From assembly GCF_009933135.1 (NCBI RefSeq), contig NZ_MAEH01000015.1:62001-126000 (forward strand): 64,000 bases of DNA. Direction: 5' to 3'. Source of the DNA: Candidatus Enterococcus leclercqii (GTDB taxonomy: Bacteria > Bacillota > Bacilli > Lactobacillales > Enterococcaceae). Of this stretch, positions 8,462 to 17,171 are shown one piece after another. The notes below the pieces were generated by a model, which saw only the letters and a list, made by a program, of their open reading frames with translations, did not search any database and was not told the origin of the DNA. Every line of letters begins with the position of its first letter. Position 1 is the first letter of the stretch. A program made the position numbers and the translations under genes.

Positions 8462-10075
8462 TTACTTTTCTTCATATTTGAAATAATCAAAATCAGCCGG
8501 TAATTCGTAACCTGAATAGTCAATGTTGACCATACCTACAAACGCACCGGTAAAGAACCCTCCATAAGTCTGCAGCACATAATCATCCGAGAGCACAGCT
8601 GCATCCAAATCAATTGGTAATTTTTGCCAAGTAATTCCATCAAATGAATAGGCATAGTTATAATGGTCCTGCTTGATGATTGCCTTAAACCATACACTTG
8701 CTCCTTCAGGAACTTGAATTGCGTCATTTTTTAAATAGCTGGTAAATACGCCCCGGTTATTCTCCGTTACCTCGATAACCCTCCCAAGGGTCTCGTGCCA
8801 AGTAACTTGAATCATGGACCAATGTTTAGAGTTATAGTAGTTAGCCAATCCTGCCATTTGTTGGTAAGTAAATGGTTGGTAGTCTACCTTCGTTTCAGCT
8901 TCAAACTCAAATGCCTGCCATCTACGCGCCACAAAGCTGACTTCATGACAACTACTCAATGAATCACGACCAATTAATCTCAAGTGGCCGGGGTTTACAT
9001 CCAAAGATCCCATCCTTTCAGAAAAAGGAATCCTTAAAGTATTAAAGTTGATATTTAGTGTACACTCGTCAAAATGGTCTTGAATTGGTTGAACCTCTGG
9101 ATAAGGTTGGAAAACAACTCCCTTCGGTGCATCAACTTCCACTGAGCCTTGTTTACCACCTACAATCATCGGCCACCCGGCTTCGTTCCAAATTACTTTT
9201 TGAATAGCAGTTTCACGCCCTAGCGTGCACCAACCTCTCGGATCATGATGTGATTCAGTCGCATGATGCCAAGGTCGCCCAGTCAGATGTGCGAAATACC
9301 ATTCTCCTTCAGGTGTTTCTATCAGCGAGCCATGACCACATTTTTGTAACGGGTTATCCCCATCGAAAAAAGCAGTTAGAAAGGTTTCAGGCTGCGTTTC
9401 ATACGGTCCATACAGATGATTTGAGCGAGCAACTACCTCTTGATGACTGTAAACTGTGCCACCCTCAGCCGCAAAAAGATAATATTGTCCGCGTATTTTG
9501 TAGAGATGCGGACCCTCTGTTAGTTTGACAGCTGTCCCGGTATAAATGATTTTTGCTGTTTCTGGAAGTAACCGTTGTTCAGCAACTGAATACTCCGTTA
9601 GTTTGATGCCATTGAAAGGGTGATGGTATTCTCTGTGATCCCACTCCATTTGCAATAAATACTTTTTGCCGTCATCATCGTGAAATAGTGAAGCATCAAA
9701 TCCGACTCCGTTTAACCTAATTGGTTCAGACCATGGTCCGTGAATATCTTTTGCCGTGGTCAAATAGTTGATGCAATCTTTGAATGCCCCCTCTGTTACT
9801 TTTACATCAGTGTAGATTAACCAGAAAAGACCATCCGCATAAGAAAGATCTGGTGCCCAAATTCCACCTGAATCTACATTGCCTTTCATATCAAGAAGAC
9901 TAGTCCGATCAAGAGGATGAGTGATTAATTGCCAGTGAACTAAATCTTTAGATTCATGAATTTGTACTCCTGGGAACCATTCAAACGTTGAGTTTGCAAT
10001 ATAATAGGTATCTTTGACGCGGATAATCGAAGGATCAGCATTGAAGCCTTTCAATACAGGGTTGGTAATTTTCAT
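8462..10075 (-). CDS. xynB: Beta-xylosidase (possible alpha-L-arabinofuranosidase side activity), GH43
   Basis: A 537-residue GH43 enzyme. The five-bladed propeller comes first, followed by a C-terminal beta-sandwich (about 330-537) that closes the active site in xylosidases of this subfamily. The catalytic base Asp14 (GFNADPS), the pKa modulator Asp127 (GVGFDASL) and the acid Glu187 (KLTEGPH) match the positions in the characterised Selenomonas enzyme within one residue. There is no signal peptide, so it cleaves imported xylo-oligosaccharides to xylose in the cytoplasm. It is the first gene after the cre-controlled promoter. GGGAGAG precedes the ATG. Confidence 0.96.
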   Translation of the reverse strand: MKITNPVLKGFNADPSIIRVKDTYYIANSTFEWFPGVQIHESKDLVHWQLITHPLDRTSLLDMKGNVDSGGIWAPDLSYADGLFWLIYTDVKVTEGAFKDCINYLTTAKDIHGPWSEPIRLNGVGFDASLFHDDDGKKYLLQMEWDHREYHHPFNGIKLTEYSVAEQRLLPETAKIIYTGTAVKLTEGPHLYKIRGQYYLFAAEGGTVYSHQEVVARSNHLYGPYETQPETFLTAFFDGDNPLQKCGHGSLIETPEGEWYFAHLTGRPWHHATESHHDPRGWCTLGRETAIQKVIWNEAGWPMIVGGKQGSVEVDAPKGVVFQPYPEVQPIQDHFDECTLNINFNTLRIPFSERMGSLDVNPGHLRLIGRDSLSSCHEVSFVARRWQAFEFEAETKVDYQPFTYQQMAGLANYYNSKHWSMIQVTWHETLGRVIEVTENNRGVFTSYLKNDAIQVPEGASVWFKAIIKQDHYNYAYSFDGITWQKLPIDLDAAVLSDDYVLQTYGGFFTGAFVGMVNIDYSGYELPADFDYFKYEEK

Positions 10076-10228
10076 TTCACATCTCTCCCAAGTGTTGGAT
10101 TCCTTTATCTCATTAAAAATAGGTAAACCTGTTATTCGCCTTTCATCAAAAATGTCGTTTGCTTCATAGCCGAAGATGTAAGAAAGTCACAAACAGGTTA
10201 ATTCGTACGCTAAACTAACTTACATCCT

Positions 10229-10257
10229 AATATATAAGTTTGTTGGTAGATTGTCAA
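10229..10257 (-). promoter_or_regulatory. Promoter of the xylan-oligosaccharide operon
   Basis: A minus-strand TTGACA (10252-10257) is separated by exactly 17 bp from TATATT (10229-10234), about 150 bp upstream of the GH43 start. The long leader carries the inverted repeats AACCTGTT near 10135 and AACAGGTT near 10193. AAACTTA and TAAGTT half-sites flank the -10 box and could bind a specific regulator encoded outside the window. Confidence 0.8.
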
Positions 10258-10266
10258 GCGCTTTCA
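10252..10266 (-). promoter_or_regulatory. cre site (CcpA operator) overlapping the -35 box
   Basis: The minus strand reads TGAAAGCGCTTGACA, a full match to the cre consensus around the central CG. Its last six bases are the -35 TTGACA, so CcpA binding would block RNA polymerase directly. Confidence 0.85.
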
Positions 10267-10389
10267 GCGATTTTAATCTTGTTCCTAATAGATTATTTCA
10301 ATTGTTTTTTTACTTTGACCTCTTGTTTACTTGTAGCCGTTTCGATGATTTTTTCATTTTCAGATATCGACTGAAGACTATGATTACGC

Positions 10390-10423
10390 AAAAAAAGAGC
10401 AGAGATTATTTCTCTCCGCTCTT
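10390..10423 (-). terminator. Terminator after the GNAT pair
   Basis: A minus-strand hairpin with AAGAGC/GCTCTT and AGAGA/TCTCT arms is followed by seven T. It is about 95 bp past the stop of the RimJ-like acetyltransferase. Confidence 0.8.
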
Positions 10424-10517
10424 CTAGCCAATACACTCTTTATTCCCATTGTTATAGTCTTTAAATTATAATTTCCAATAAAATGCAAGGTAATTAAAAA
10501 CTAGCTTTTCTCTAATG

Positions 10518-11147
10518 TTACACCCCTTCAATAAAATGCTCTGGGTAATGATTCCAATAGCCTCGATAGGTCCAATCTTGTTGATGAAAGTTTTTTTGAT
10601 ACAAACGGAAAGTCACCCGCTTATTTTTAGGCAGCCATTGTTCATTGTACGAATAACGATAACTCAATCCTAGTTTTTCCATTACACGACCGCTGGCAGG
10701 ATTATTAATGTCGTGGGTAGCCGTAACGTATTGCCAGTGATGACTCGCCATTTCTTTGATAACTGCCGCTGCGGCTTCGGTTATCAATCCTTGATTTTGC
10801 CAAGGAGGTAGTAAGCCGTAACCCAAATCGTGGCTGTCATCGGTGCTTGACACAGTCACGTAACCGATGGGCCTGCCGGAGGGATCTTCCTTTAGACACA
10901 CTGCGTAATATGCGCCTATCTTCTCATCATAAACCGGCACCATTCGCTCCTCAAAAAATTGCTGTGCGGCTGCGAAGTTTTTCACAGGAAACCAAGGTAA
11001 GAAAGTGTTGATTTCCTTGTTTCCGAAGATTTTCTGAATTGCTTTTATGTCCCCTTCAGTTTGTTGAAAATGGCGCAAGTGCAGTCGTTTAGTAACCACC
11101 TTGTCTGGCAAAGGAGCGGGTCGTTCTTCTATCTCTGTACTTGTCAT
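10518..11147 (-). CDS. GNAT acetyltransferase, RimJ/RimL-like
   Basis: A 209-residue N-acetyltransferase of the RimJ/RimL (Acetyltransf_3) type. It has the family opening TKRLHLRHF, the central LGYGLLPPWQNQGLITEA where acetyl-CoA binds, and the terminal NPASGRVMEKLGL. A C-terminal tail of about 35 aromatic-rich residues extends beyond the usual fold. Its ATG overlaps the stop of the preceding GNAT gene (ATGA), so the two are coupled. The substrate is unknown. Confidence 0.88.
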   Translation of the reverse strand: MTSTEIEERPAPLPDKVVTKRLHLRHFQQTEGDIKAIQKIFGNKEINTFLPWFPVKNFAAAQQFFEERMVPVYDEKIGAYYAVCLKEDPSGRPIGYVTVSSTDDSHDLGYGLLPPWQNQGLITEAAAAVIKEMASHHWQYVTATHDINNPASGRVMEKLGLSYRYSYNEQWLPKNKRVTFRLYQKNFHQQDWTYRGYWNHYPEHFIEGV

Positions 11148-11590
11148 TTTTCATCTCCCATTTTTAGTGACAGATGCAACACTGGATAAGGACGGCCCTG
11201 TTCGTCTTCTTCAGAGCGGCCAGTTACGATAAACCCATTTTTTTCGTAAAAATGAAGAGCCTGGCGGTTAGCCTCATTGACAGAAACTTGTTGAATACCG
11301 GCTTTATCTTTCAATCGACTGATAATCTGGCTGCCCAGCCCTCGATTGCGGACTGTCGGATCCAAAAACAGCATTTCCAAACGGTCATCAAGGGTTCCGG
11401 AAAAGCCAATCAGTTCTTCTCTGTCATACCACATCTGCAAATCTACTTGCAAAAAATAGCGTGGCAGTTCTAGACGGATTTCTGCCAATACTTCTCTCGA
11501 AATAAAGTCGTGAGTCGCGGCTACCGACCGTTGCCACAATTCTATCAGTACCGGATAGTCCTCTTGCAGCGCGTCTTTTTTGATTAGCAT
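11144..11590 (-). CDS. GNAT acetyltransferase, YjaB-like
   Basis: A 148-residue GNAT protein. The acetyl-CoA pyrophosphate loop is VRNRGLGSQII, followed by VNEANRQALHFYEKNGF, typical of small single-domain members. AGGAGG sits 6 nt before the ATG at 11590. It is first in a two-gene unit with the RimJ-like enzyme and is transcribed divergently from the M24-like gene. The acceptor cannot be inferred. Confidence 0.88.
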   Translation of the reverse strand: MLIKKDALQEDYPVLIELWQRSVAATHDFISREVLAEIRLELPRYFLQVDLQMWYDREELIGFSGTLDDRLEMLFLDPTVRNRGLGSQIISRLKDKAGIQQVSVNEANRQALHFYEKNGFIVTGRSEEDEQGRPYPVLHLSLKMGDEK

Positions 11591-11882
11591 TTATATACCT
11601 CCTATTTTGCGGCAGGGTTAGTTACATATCGACAAAAGGAGCAAATTTACTGCAGTTTCACTCGACTGTCATTGTTAAAAAAACTTGTCCGATTCCTCCC
11701 CTTGATTATACGCTAGTAGAGCAGAATATAGAAAATGTTGTGCTGAGGTGTAATAGGCGGCTGCATCGAAACCAAAAAGAGCAAAATTTAGCTTTGGACT
11801 CTTCCTCCAGGCTCCAAAAACCATCGCCAAGTTTTTCACAGCATGGTATCTTTAAGATAAGAAAAAAATGAGGAGGCTTTCT

Positions 11883-13283
11883 ATGAGGACCCCAAAATTG
11901 AAACAAGTTGCCCCACCACCGGCTTTCTCCGAGATTGCGCCGGTACCCTTGACTGAGGCGACCATGAAGCAACGGCTGGAAAAAGTTTTGCGGCAGATGC
12001 GCCAAGCAGAATTTGAAGCATTGATTTTTTATGCGGATAAGGAACATGGAAGTAATTTTGAGTATCTGACTGGCTTTTTCCCTCGGTTTGAAGAGGCATT
12101 GCTGGTCTTACATGCAGATGGAACGGCCCATTATATTATGGGCAACGAGAATCTCAAAATGGTAAAGCACGCTCGTCTAAAAGGAGAGCTTCACCACTAT
12201 CCGCTATTTTCATTGCCTAACCAACCAATGGATGGCCCAGTGGATTTAACAAAAATCTTACAAGCTTGCGGGATTACCTCACAGTTGAAAAAACTAGGCT
12301 TAGTGGGTTGGAAAATGTTTACAGCACCACAACAGACCAAAAACGAATCTGCTCTACCAATGTTGGATTTGCCCTATTTCATCGTAGCAGCAGTGCAACA
12401 AGCTGCTGCTACAGCTGAACTCAGCAATGGAATACACTTATTGATTGGTGATGGTGGTGCTCGCCGCTGCAATACCCCAAATGAAATCGCCCATTACGAG
12501 TACGGCGCCCAACTGGCTTCCAAAGGGATGTATGCGGCTTTATCTCGATTGGAAGTTGGCGTATCAGAGAGACAGTTAGGGGCTCTTTTAAATCAAGAAG
12601 GGCAGTTGAACAACGTTGTAACGATTGCTGCTACTGGTCAACGTTTTGAAAATGCGAATTTTTACCCCACTGATAAGCAAGTACGTATCGGTGATCCCGT
12701 CTCTTTGACAGTCAGCTACAAAGGGGGCTTATCCAGTCGAACCGGATTTGCGGTAGAAAATGTTACACAATTGCCAAAAGCACAGGTAGATTACTTGGAA
12801 AAAATGGTTTATCCATACTTCACAGCTGTAAGTGCTTGGCTAGAGTCTGCTAAAATCGGTATCACCGGCGGGCAGCTGTATCAACAAGTAGAGACTGTCT
12901 ATCCGAAAGCCGTCTATGGCTGGCATTTAAATCCTGGCCATTTGACAGCCGATGAAGAATGGTTGGCTTCCCCAGTGTATGAAGAATCGACTGAGAAGCT
13001 GCAAAGCGGCATGCTGATGCAGCTAGACCTCATTCCGTCAGTGGCGGGTTACCAGGGAACAAGTACGGAAGAATGTCTCTTATTGGCCGATGAACAGCTG
13101 CAAAGCCAATTACAAAAGGAGTACCCACACCTCTGGCAGCGTATCCAGCAACGTCGTAACTATCTGATCAATGAACTAGGCATTGCCATTCACGTAGATT
13201 TATTGCCTTTGTCGAATCTGGTAGCTTATCTGCCGCCATTTCTTTTGGCCCATGATCAAGTGGTGGTTTGGCAAGCACAGTAG
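11883..13283 (+). CDS. M24-fold (aminopeptidase P/creatinase-like) protein, probably without metal centre
   Basis: A 466-residue protein with the two-domain layout of creatinase/aminopeptidase P. The N-terminal domain includes FEYLTGFFPRFEEALLVL and the C-terminal domain is pita-bread. In the usual metal-binding stretch (GD-V-ID-GA...SD-TR) this protein has GDPVSLTVSYKGGLSSRTGF, so both canonical Asp ligands are replaced. His in HLNPGHL and Glu in STEECLL remain. It is therefore likely a catalytically altered or dead paralogue. The ATG at 11883 is used because GAGGAGG lies 6 nt before it; that motif falls inside the longer in-frame reading from 11868. Monocistronic, ending in a terminator. 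Confidence 0.8.
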   Translation: MRTPKLKQVAPPPAFSEIAPVPLTEATMKQRLEKVLRQMRQAEFEALIFYADKEHGSNFEYLTGFFPRFEEALLVLHADGTAHYIMGNENLKMVKHARLKGELHHYPLFSLPNQPMDGPVDLTKILQACGITSQLKKLGLVGWKMFTAPQQTKNESALPMLDLPYFIVAAVQQAAATAELSNGIHLLIGDGGARRCNTPNEIAHYEYGAQLASKGMYAALSRLEVGVSERQLGALLNQEGQLNNVVTIAATGQRFENANFYPTDKQVRIGDPVSLTVSYKGGLSSRTGFAVENVTQLPKAQVDYLEKMVYPYFTAVSAWLESAKIGITGGQLYQQVETVYPKAVYGWHLNPGHLTADEEWLASPVYEESTEKLQSGMLMQLDLIPSVAGYQGTSTEECLLLADEQLQSQLQKEYPHLWQRIQQRRNYLINELGIAIHVDLLPLSNLVAYLPPFLLAHDQVVVWQAQ

Positions 13284-13290
13284 TAACTAA

Positions 13291-13353
13291 AAAGGTTAGT
13301 CTCTTTGGTTTGTACCAGTTACGTACCAAGGAGACTAACCTTTCTTATTTTTT
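13291..13353 (+). terminator. Terminator of the M24-like gene
   Basis: AAAGGTTAGTCTC pairs with GAGACTAACCTTT, with a further TTGGT/ACCAA extension across the loop. The hairpin is followed by TTATTTTTT on the plus strand, immediately after the stop. Confidence 0.9.
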
Positions 13354-13429
13354 ATAAAGGATATGCTTTGACCAGCAAAGCCTGCATAAATCCAGTTTCA
13401 GCTGGCTCAATAAAAAAGTGTCTTAACTG

Positions 13430-13846
13430 TCAGCCATACCTTCGCAATGTTTCGGCAGTGGAAGCAACCAACAATTCCCGCAAAACAGCTAAATCAATGT
13501 CTGCTAATTTATTAACATAGATGCAACCAAGAGAGGCTTTATATTTCCCCAAACGTGTGAGAAGTTCCTCTTTTTCCGGAAATTTTGGTTCTACGTAAAT
13601 ACTGTGCCGCACTTTGCGGGGAGCAAAAGCTGCCAGGGGAGCATCCCCTTCGCGCCCGGAATCATAGCGGTAATGATACGTTCCAAAACCAATAATCCCA
13701 CCGCCCCAAAGAATCGGTTCAAATCCGGTAACTTCAGTAAACAGCGCAGTCAACTGCCAAGCTTCCTCCTGCTTGCGGGCATGTGCAATTTCCTCGATGA
13801 AAGTTGCCGGGTCTGCTTGCAACGGACGCAATACCGGTTCTGTCAT
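13430..13846 (-). CDS. DUF1801 (YdhG-like) protein
   Basis: A 138-residue single-domain protein. WGGGIIGFGTYHYRYDSGREGDAP contains the DUF1801 signature, and IYVEPKFPEKEELLTRLGKYK follows. These are small cytoplasmic proteins related to the YdhG/iron-chaperone-like fold; function is unproven. GGGGGAGAGG lies just before the ATG at 13846. It stands alone between two terminators on the minus strand. Confidence 0.85.
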   Translation of the reverse strand: MTEPVLRPLQADPATFIEEIAHARKQEEAWQLTALFTEVTGFEPILWGGGIIGFGTYHYRYDSGREGDAPLAAFAPRKVRHSIYVEPKFPEKEELLTRLGKYKASLGCIYVNKLADIDLAVLRELLVASTAETLRRYG

Positions 13847-13952
13847 TTGCCTCTCCCCCTTTTATAACCAGTATACCGGGTCTTTATAGGGCTGCGGTAA
13901 TTATTAGCTTACTCGTCACAAGTTTTTTAAGCCAGTATTTACGGCAGGCTAC

Positions 13953-14009
13953 AAAAAAGCACCTTGCTGTCAAGTTAGTGAAGAAACTACTGGCAGCAAG
14001 GTGCTTTTT
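13953..14009 (-). terminator. Terminator of the MazG-like/EbsC/MFS operon
   Basis: The minus strand reads AAAAAGCACCTTGCTGCCA, an 18-nt loop, then the complementary arm and TTTTTT. The 5' arm overlaps the TGA of the MazG-like gene. Confidence 0.92.
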
Positions 14010-14335
14010 CAACGCTCTATGACTTTTTTGTTTGCAGGCGCCGGATATTTCACGGCATTTTTTACCAGTTTTTCAGCGATGATGGCATCGATATCGAGGG
14101 CTAGATTGTCAGCCATCATGTAGGAATAGATCAGAACGTCTGCCAATTCTTCTTTGACGCGCTCCAGATCAGCGACTCCTTCTTTTGCAGTCTTCCATTG
14201 GAACAACTCCAAGAGCTCAGCAGCTTCCAGCGAAATAGATAGCGCCAAGTCTTTTTCATTGTGGAAAGGACGCCAGTTGCGTTCATCTCGAAAGGCATTA
14301 ATCTTGGCCATGCTGGTAGCAGTATCTTCTGTCAT
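14009..14335 (-). CDS. MazG-like nucleotide pyrophosphohydrolase
   Basis: A 108-residue all-alpha protein of the iMazG/dCTPase group. The Mg-binding EExxE helix is SLEAAELLELFQW, and the second acidic pair is EELADVLIYSYM. Family members hydrolyse aberrant or surplus (d)NTPs to monophosphates. Its ATG overlaps the end of the ebsC-like gene by 4 bp (ATGA), and its stop sits inside the terminator. Confidence 0.9.
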   Translation of the reverse strand: MTEDTATSMAKINAFRDERNWRPFHNEKDLALSISLEAAELLELFQWKTAKEGVADLERVKEELADVLIYSYMMADNLALDIDAIIAEKLVKNAVKYPAPANKKVIER

Positions 14336-14832
14336 GCCTTTGCCTCCTCCTGAGTCAAAATATCTGCCACTAGTGGTTTTACCAGAACGATTAGTTCATC
14401 CACGGCGACTCTGACACTGACGCCGATTTCGCCAGCTGATACTAAGATTTCTTGATGGTTTTTGACAGAAGTATCGAAAATCTGGACATAATCTGGATGT
14501 TGCATTCTTATGCCGATAGGGGTGTTGGCGCCATGTTCATAGCCGGTAGCCTCTAAAACGTAATCCATCGGTGGAAAGCCAAGTTTGCGATTCCCGGTGG
14601 CTTTCGCAGTCTTTTTGTAGTCAAGTCGTGCATCTAATGGTACCAAAGCAATCACAGGGCCTGTCTTATTGCCTTTGAGCACTAGTGTCTTAAAGATAGT
14701 GCTCGTGTCGATAGCAAGTTCCTCGGCTTTCAGACGCGCCACTTCGTCTTCCATCGTCCAGGGAAATTCCACGCGTTCATACGCAGCTCCATTGGCTTCC
14801 AAAAATTCTTCAACAGCAGTTTTTTCAGACAT
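14332..14832 (-). CDS. ebsC: Aminoacyl-tRNA deacylase, YbaK/EbsC family
   Basis: A 166-residue YbaK-like editing protein that hydrolyses mischarged Cys-tRNA(Pro) or related species. Diagnostic features are the essential Lys in IFKTLVLKG, PLDARLDYKK, and the substrate loop GANTPIGI. AAGGAGG precedes the ATG, and the gene overlaps the MFS gene by 8 bp. In enterococci the homologue is called ebsC. Family assignment is firm; the tRNA specificity is by analogy. Confidence 0.9.
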   Translation of the reverse strand: MSEKTAVEEFLEANGAAYERVEFPWTMEDEVARLKAEELAIDTSTIFKTLVLKGNKTGPVIALVPLDARLDYKKTAKATGNRKLGFPPMDYVLEATGYEHGANTPIGIRMQHPDYVQIFDTSVKNHQEILVSAGEIGVSVRVAVDELIVLVKPLVADILTQEEAKA

Positions 14833-16264
14833 TTTTCTGAATACCTCCTTGTTTTTTGATACGCCAGATAGTCAGGAAAAAGGCAACAAAACACAAAACA
14901 AAGCTGCCTAAAAAGGTAATCTTCATTCCATATAAAAAGACATCCGGCCGATCTGCGATATAGTTAGTTACTCGTTGGCCCATCTTAGCAGACATCGCTT
15001 GATATAAGACCGTCGTAGAAAGCGAAATCCCGATAACCATCCCCAAATTTCGGGCAAAGGAATTCATGGAGCCTGCCAGTCCCAAATTTTCGATAGTGAC
15101 CGAGCTCATAACCATCGTATTATTGGGGGACTGGAACAAGGCATTGCCGGCACCCATGATAGCAGTAGCGACAATGTACAGCCACAAAGGAGAGTCTACT
15201 GACAAAAACATATACATAACCTGGGTCACTGACAATAAGCCCAAGCCTACTAATACCAAAATCTCCGGGCCAACCCGATCGGTCAGGTAGCCGCTTAAAG
15301 GCGCCCCGACGACCATCATCAAAGGAAAGACCATCATCAACAGTCCGGCATAGCTAGGACTCAACCCGCGGGCATTTTGCAGATAAAACGGAATCACTAC
15401 ATTGACAAAGAAATTGGAAGAAAAAATCAACAAGGCTGTAATCAAGCTCATGGTAAAAATCTTGTTCTTAAAAATACCGAAAGAAACCAATGGAAAGGCT
15501 GCTTTTTTTTCAACTTTTAAAAAGCTGATAAAGGCAATCACTGAAATTGCGAACAGTACAAGGGGGACTGGATGGAAAAAGCCACTTTCTTGCCCCAAAA
15601 AGATTGCTCCGAAAAAGCTGATAATCGTAGCCGCAATGGCAGCAAAGCCCCCTCTGTCGATTGCGTGGCCGCTCATGGTGATATCTTTTGGTAAGAATTT
15701 TTCAGCAATCAACATCGTTATGATTCCCACTGGAACATTGATCCAAAAAATGTACGCCCAAGAAAATTGGGACAAAATCACACCGCCAAGACCTGGTCCG
15801 GCAATCGAGCCTAATGAAACAAACGCACCGATGGCACCCAATGCCCGACCACGTTCATGTATGGGGAAGACTTCTGTGATAATTCCGGTATTTGTAGCCA
15901 TGGTCATGCTGGCACCGATGGCCTGCACCACCCGGGCGAACAATAAAAACCCTAGCGAATGATTGAACCCACACAACAGCGAGCCCAAGACAAAGATCAG
16001 CGTACCGATCCGAAATACTTTGATTTTCCCACGGCTATCGCCAATTTTACCAAACAGCAGCAAACAAGAACAGACGATCATCAGGTAGACGGATACCACC
16101 CATTCCGCTTGATTCATTGGCACGCCCATGTCATTTGAGATGGTAGGCAGTGCAATGTTGACAATGCTGCCGTCCAGCGTAGACATGAAGGTAAACATGG
16201 ATACGGCAATCAAAATCCACCAGCGATTTTTTTGAACTTTCGCATCTTCTTGATAACTATGCAT
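14825..16264 (-). CDS. MFS drug:H+ antiporter, DHA2 (EmrB/QacA) 14-TM family
   Basis: A 479-residue membrane protein with about 14 predicted helices. Motif D1 (FMSTLDGSIVNIALPTI), motif A (GKIGDSRGK), motif B (LLFARVVQAIGAS) and motif C (LGSIAGPGLGGVI) are all recognisable in order, which places it in the multidrug-exporter family. AAGGAAG precedes the ATG at 16264. It is first in an operon with the EbsC-like deacylase and the MazG-like hydrolase, both joined by overlaps. The substrate is unknown. Confidence 0.93.
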   Translation of the reverse strand: MHSYQEDAKVQKNRWWILIAVSMFTFMSTLDGSIVNIALPTISNDMGVPMNQAEWVVSVYLMIVCSCLLLFGKIGDSRGKIKVFRIGTLIFVLGSLLCGFNHSLGFLLFARVVQAIGASMTMATNTGIITEVFPIHERGRALGAIGAFVSLGSIAGPGLGGVILSQFSWAYIFWINVPVGIITMLIAEKFLPKDITMSGHAIDRGGFAAIAATIISFFGAIFLGQESGFFHPVPLVLFAISVIAFISFLKVEKKAAFPLVSFGIFKNKIFTMSLITALLIFSSNFFVNVVIPFYLQNARGLSPSYAGLLMMVFPLMMVVGAPLSGYLTDRVGPEILVLVGLGLLSVTQVMYMFLSVDSPLWLYIVATAIMGAGNALFQSPNNTMVMSSVTIENLGLAGSMNSFARNLGMVIGISLSTTVLYQAMSAKMGQRVTNYIADRPDVFLYGMKITFLGSFVLCFVAFFLTIWRIKKQGGIQKNV

Positions 16265-16302
16265 AACAGGACTTCCTTTCTATTGACCGTGTAGCTAAGA
16301 AC

Positions 16303-16331
16303 AGTATAGCTTATGGCCACAGCCCTGCAAA
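16303..16331 (-). promoter_or_regulatory. Probable promoter of the MFS operon
   Basis: The minus strand has TTTGCA (16326-16331), 17 bp, then TATACT (16303-16308), about 40 bp before the MFS start. Confidence 0.5.
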
Positions 16332-16460
16332 CTACCCCCGCTCCACGTCATACTCGTGAGACTATGTATCATGAGCAGGTTATAGTATAGTTTATTTCCA
16401 AGAAAATTTCATATGTTTTCTCTTAGCATTGATGAAAATGAATACTAAGATTTGACCATC

Positions 16461-16518
16461 AAAAAAGAATACCCGGAAGTCGCCGCCTTTTTGACGGGTT
16501 CTTCCGGGTATTCTTTTT
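16461..16518 (-). terminator. Terminator after the small membrane protein gene
   Basis: An 18-bp near-perfect stem (AAAAGAATACCCGGAAG and complement) encloses a 21-nt loop, with T-runs on both sides. It probably serves the gene ending at 16649 and shields the MFS promoter. Confidence 0.88.
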
Positions 16519-16648
16519 CTTTGTGCCAACCATTAATTTCGTCAGCTGAGGCTACTAAGTATTTTAAATCAAACGTTTTTTCTCTTGTGGCAACCTATTT
16601 TCGTGTTTAGTAAAACTGGTCATCTCGAAACTCATCATCCTTTGACGA

Positions 16649-16834
16649 TCACTTATCCGGCGGTCCTATGAAGAATTTTCGAACTCCCGGGATAAACCAC
16701 AAGATGGCAAAGAAAAAGGCGAATGCACACAAAATTTGTACCAACAGATTCATCTTAGGAAATAGCAAAGACAAAATAAAGTAAAATAAAATCCCTGCGA
16801 TAACCGTACGAACAGTATATTTCGTTCCTTTCAC
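16649..16834 (-). CDS. Small two-helix membrane protein, unknown function
   Basis: A 61-residue protein with two hydrophobic helices (TVIAGILFYFILSLLF and ILCAFAFFFAILWFI) and a short basic tail ending in GPPDK. I choose the GTG at 16834 because AAAGGAAG lies 7 nt upstream; an earlier in-frame GTG at 16852 has no comparable site. It is not a family I recognise. Both flanks are orphan regions, and a terminator follows. Confidence 0.65.
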   Translation of the reverse strand: MKGTKYTVRTVIAGILFYFILSLLFPKMNLLVQILCAFAFFFAILWFIPGVRKFFIGPPDK

Positions 16835-16852
16835 AAAGACACTTCCTTTCAC

Positions 16853-17171
16853 TCGTTTTTATCAGTGTACTGGACAATCCTAGTGATGGCAATGAAAGCA
16901 GCGCAGCAGCGACCAATTTTTGGAAGATGGATTGATGGATTTTTTGTGAACAGTGAGCCGGTAGACGTCTTGGCCCACATATCTCTTTTGCCAGATTGCT
17001 TACAACGTCTCGCCTCCTGATGCAGGACCACGACTTTTATGAAAAGAACAGCAGGAACCTTCCGCCTGTTCATTTCGTCAGCGACTCTTACTATTTTATC
17101 GTCAAATCCAAGTGTTTTTGCTACTAAGCTGTCTCATTTATTGCATCGACTCTATAGAAACCCACAGCAAC
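16853..17171. other. Intergenic stretch, no convincing gene
   Basis: About 320 bp between the small membrane protein and the zinc-module protein. A 74-codon minus-strand reading (16849-17073) exists but has atypical composition and no clear ribosome-binding site. I see no terminator for the AP2 gene here. Confidence 0.4.

Noticed and set aside
16849-17073. 74-codon minus-strand reading before the small membrane protein
   Set aside because: No ribosome-binding site and an unprotein-like mix of residues, although its stop falls close to the next start.
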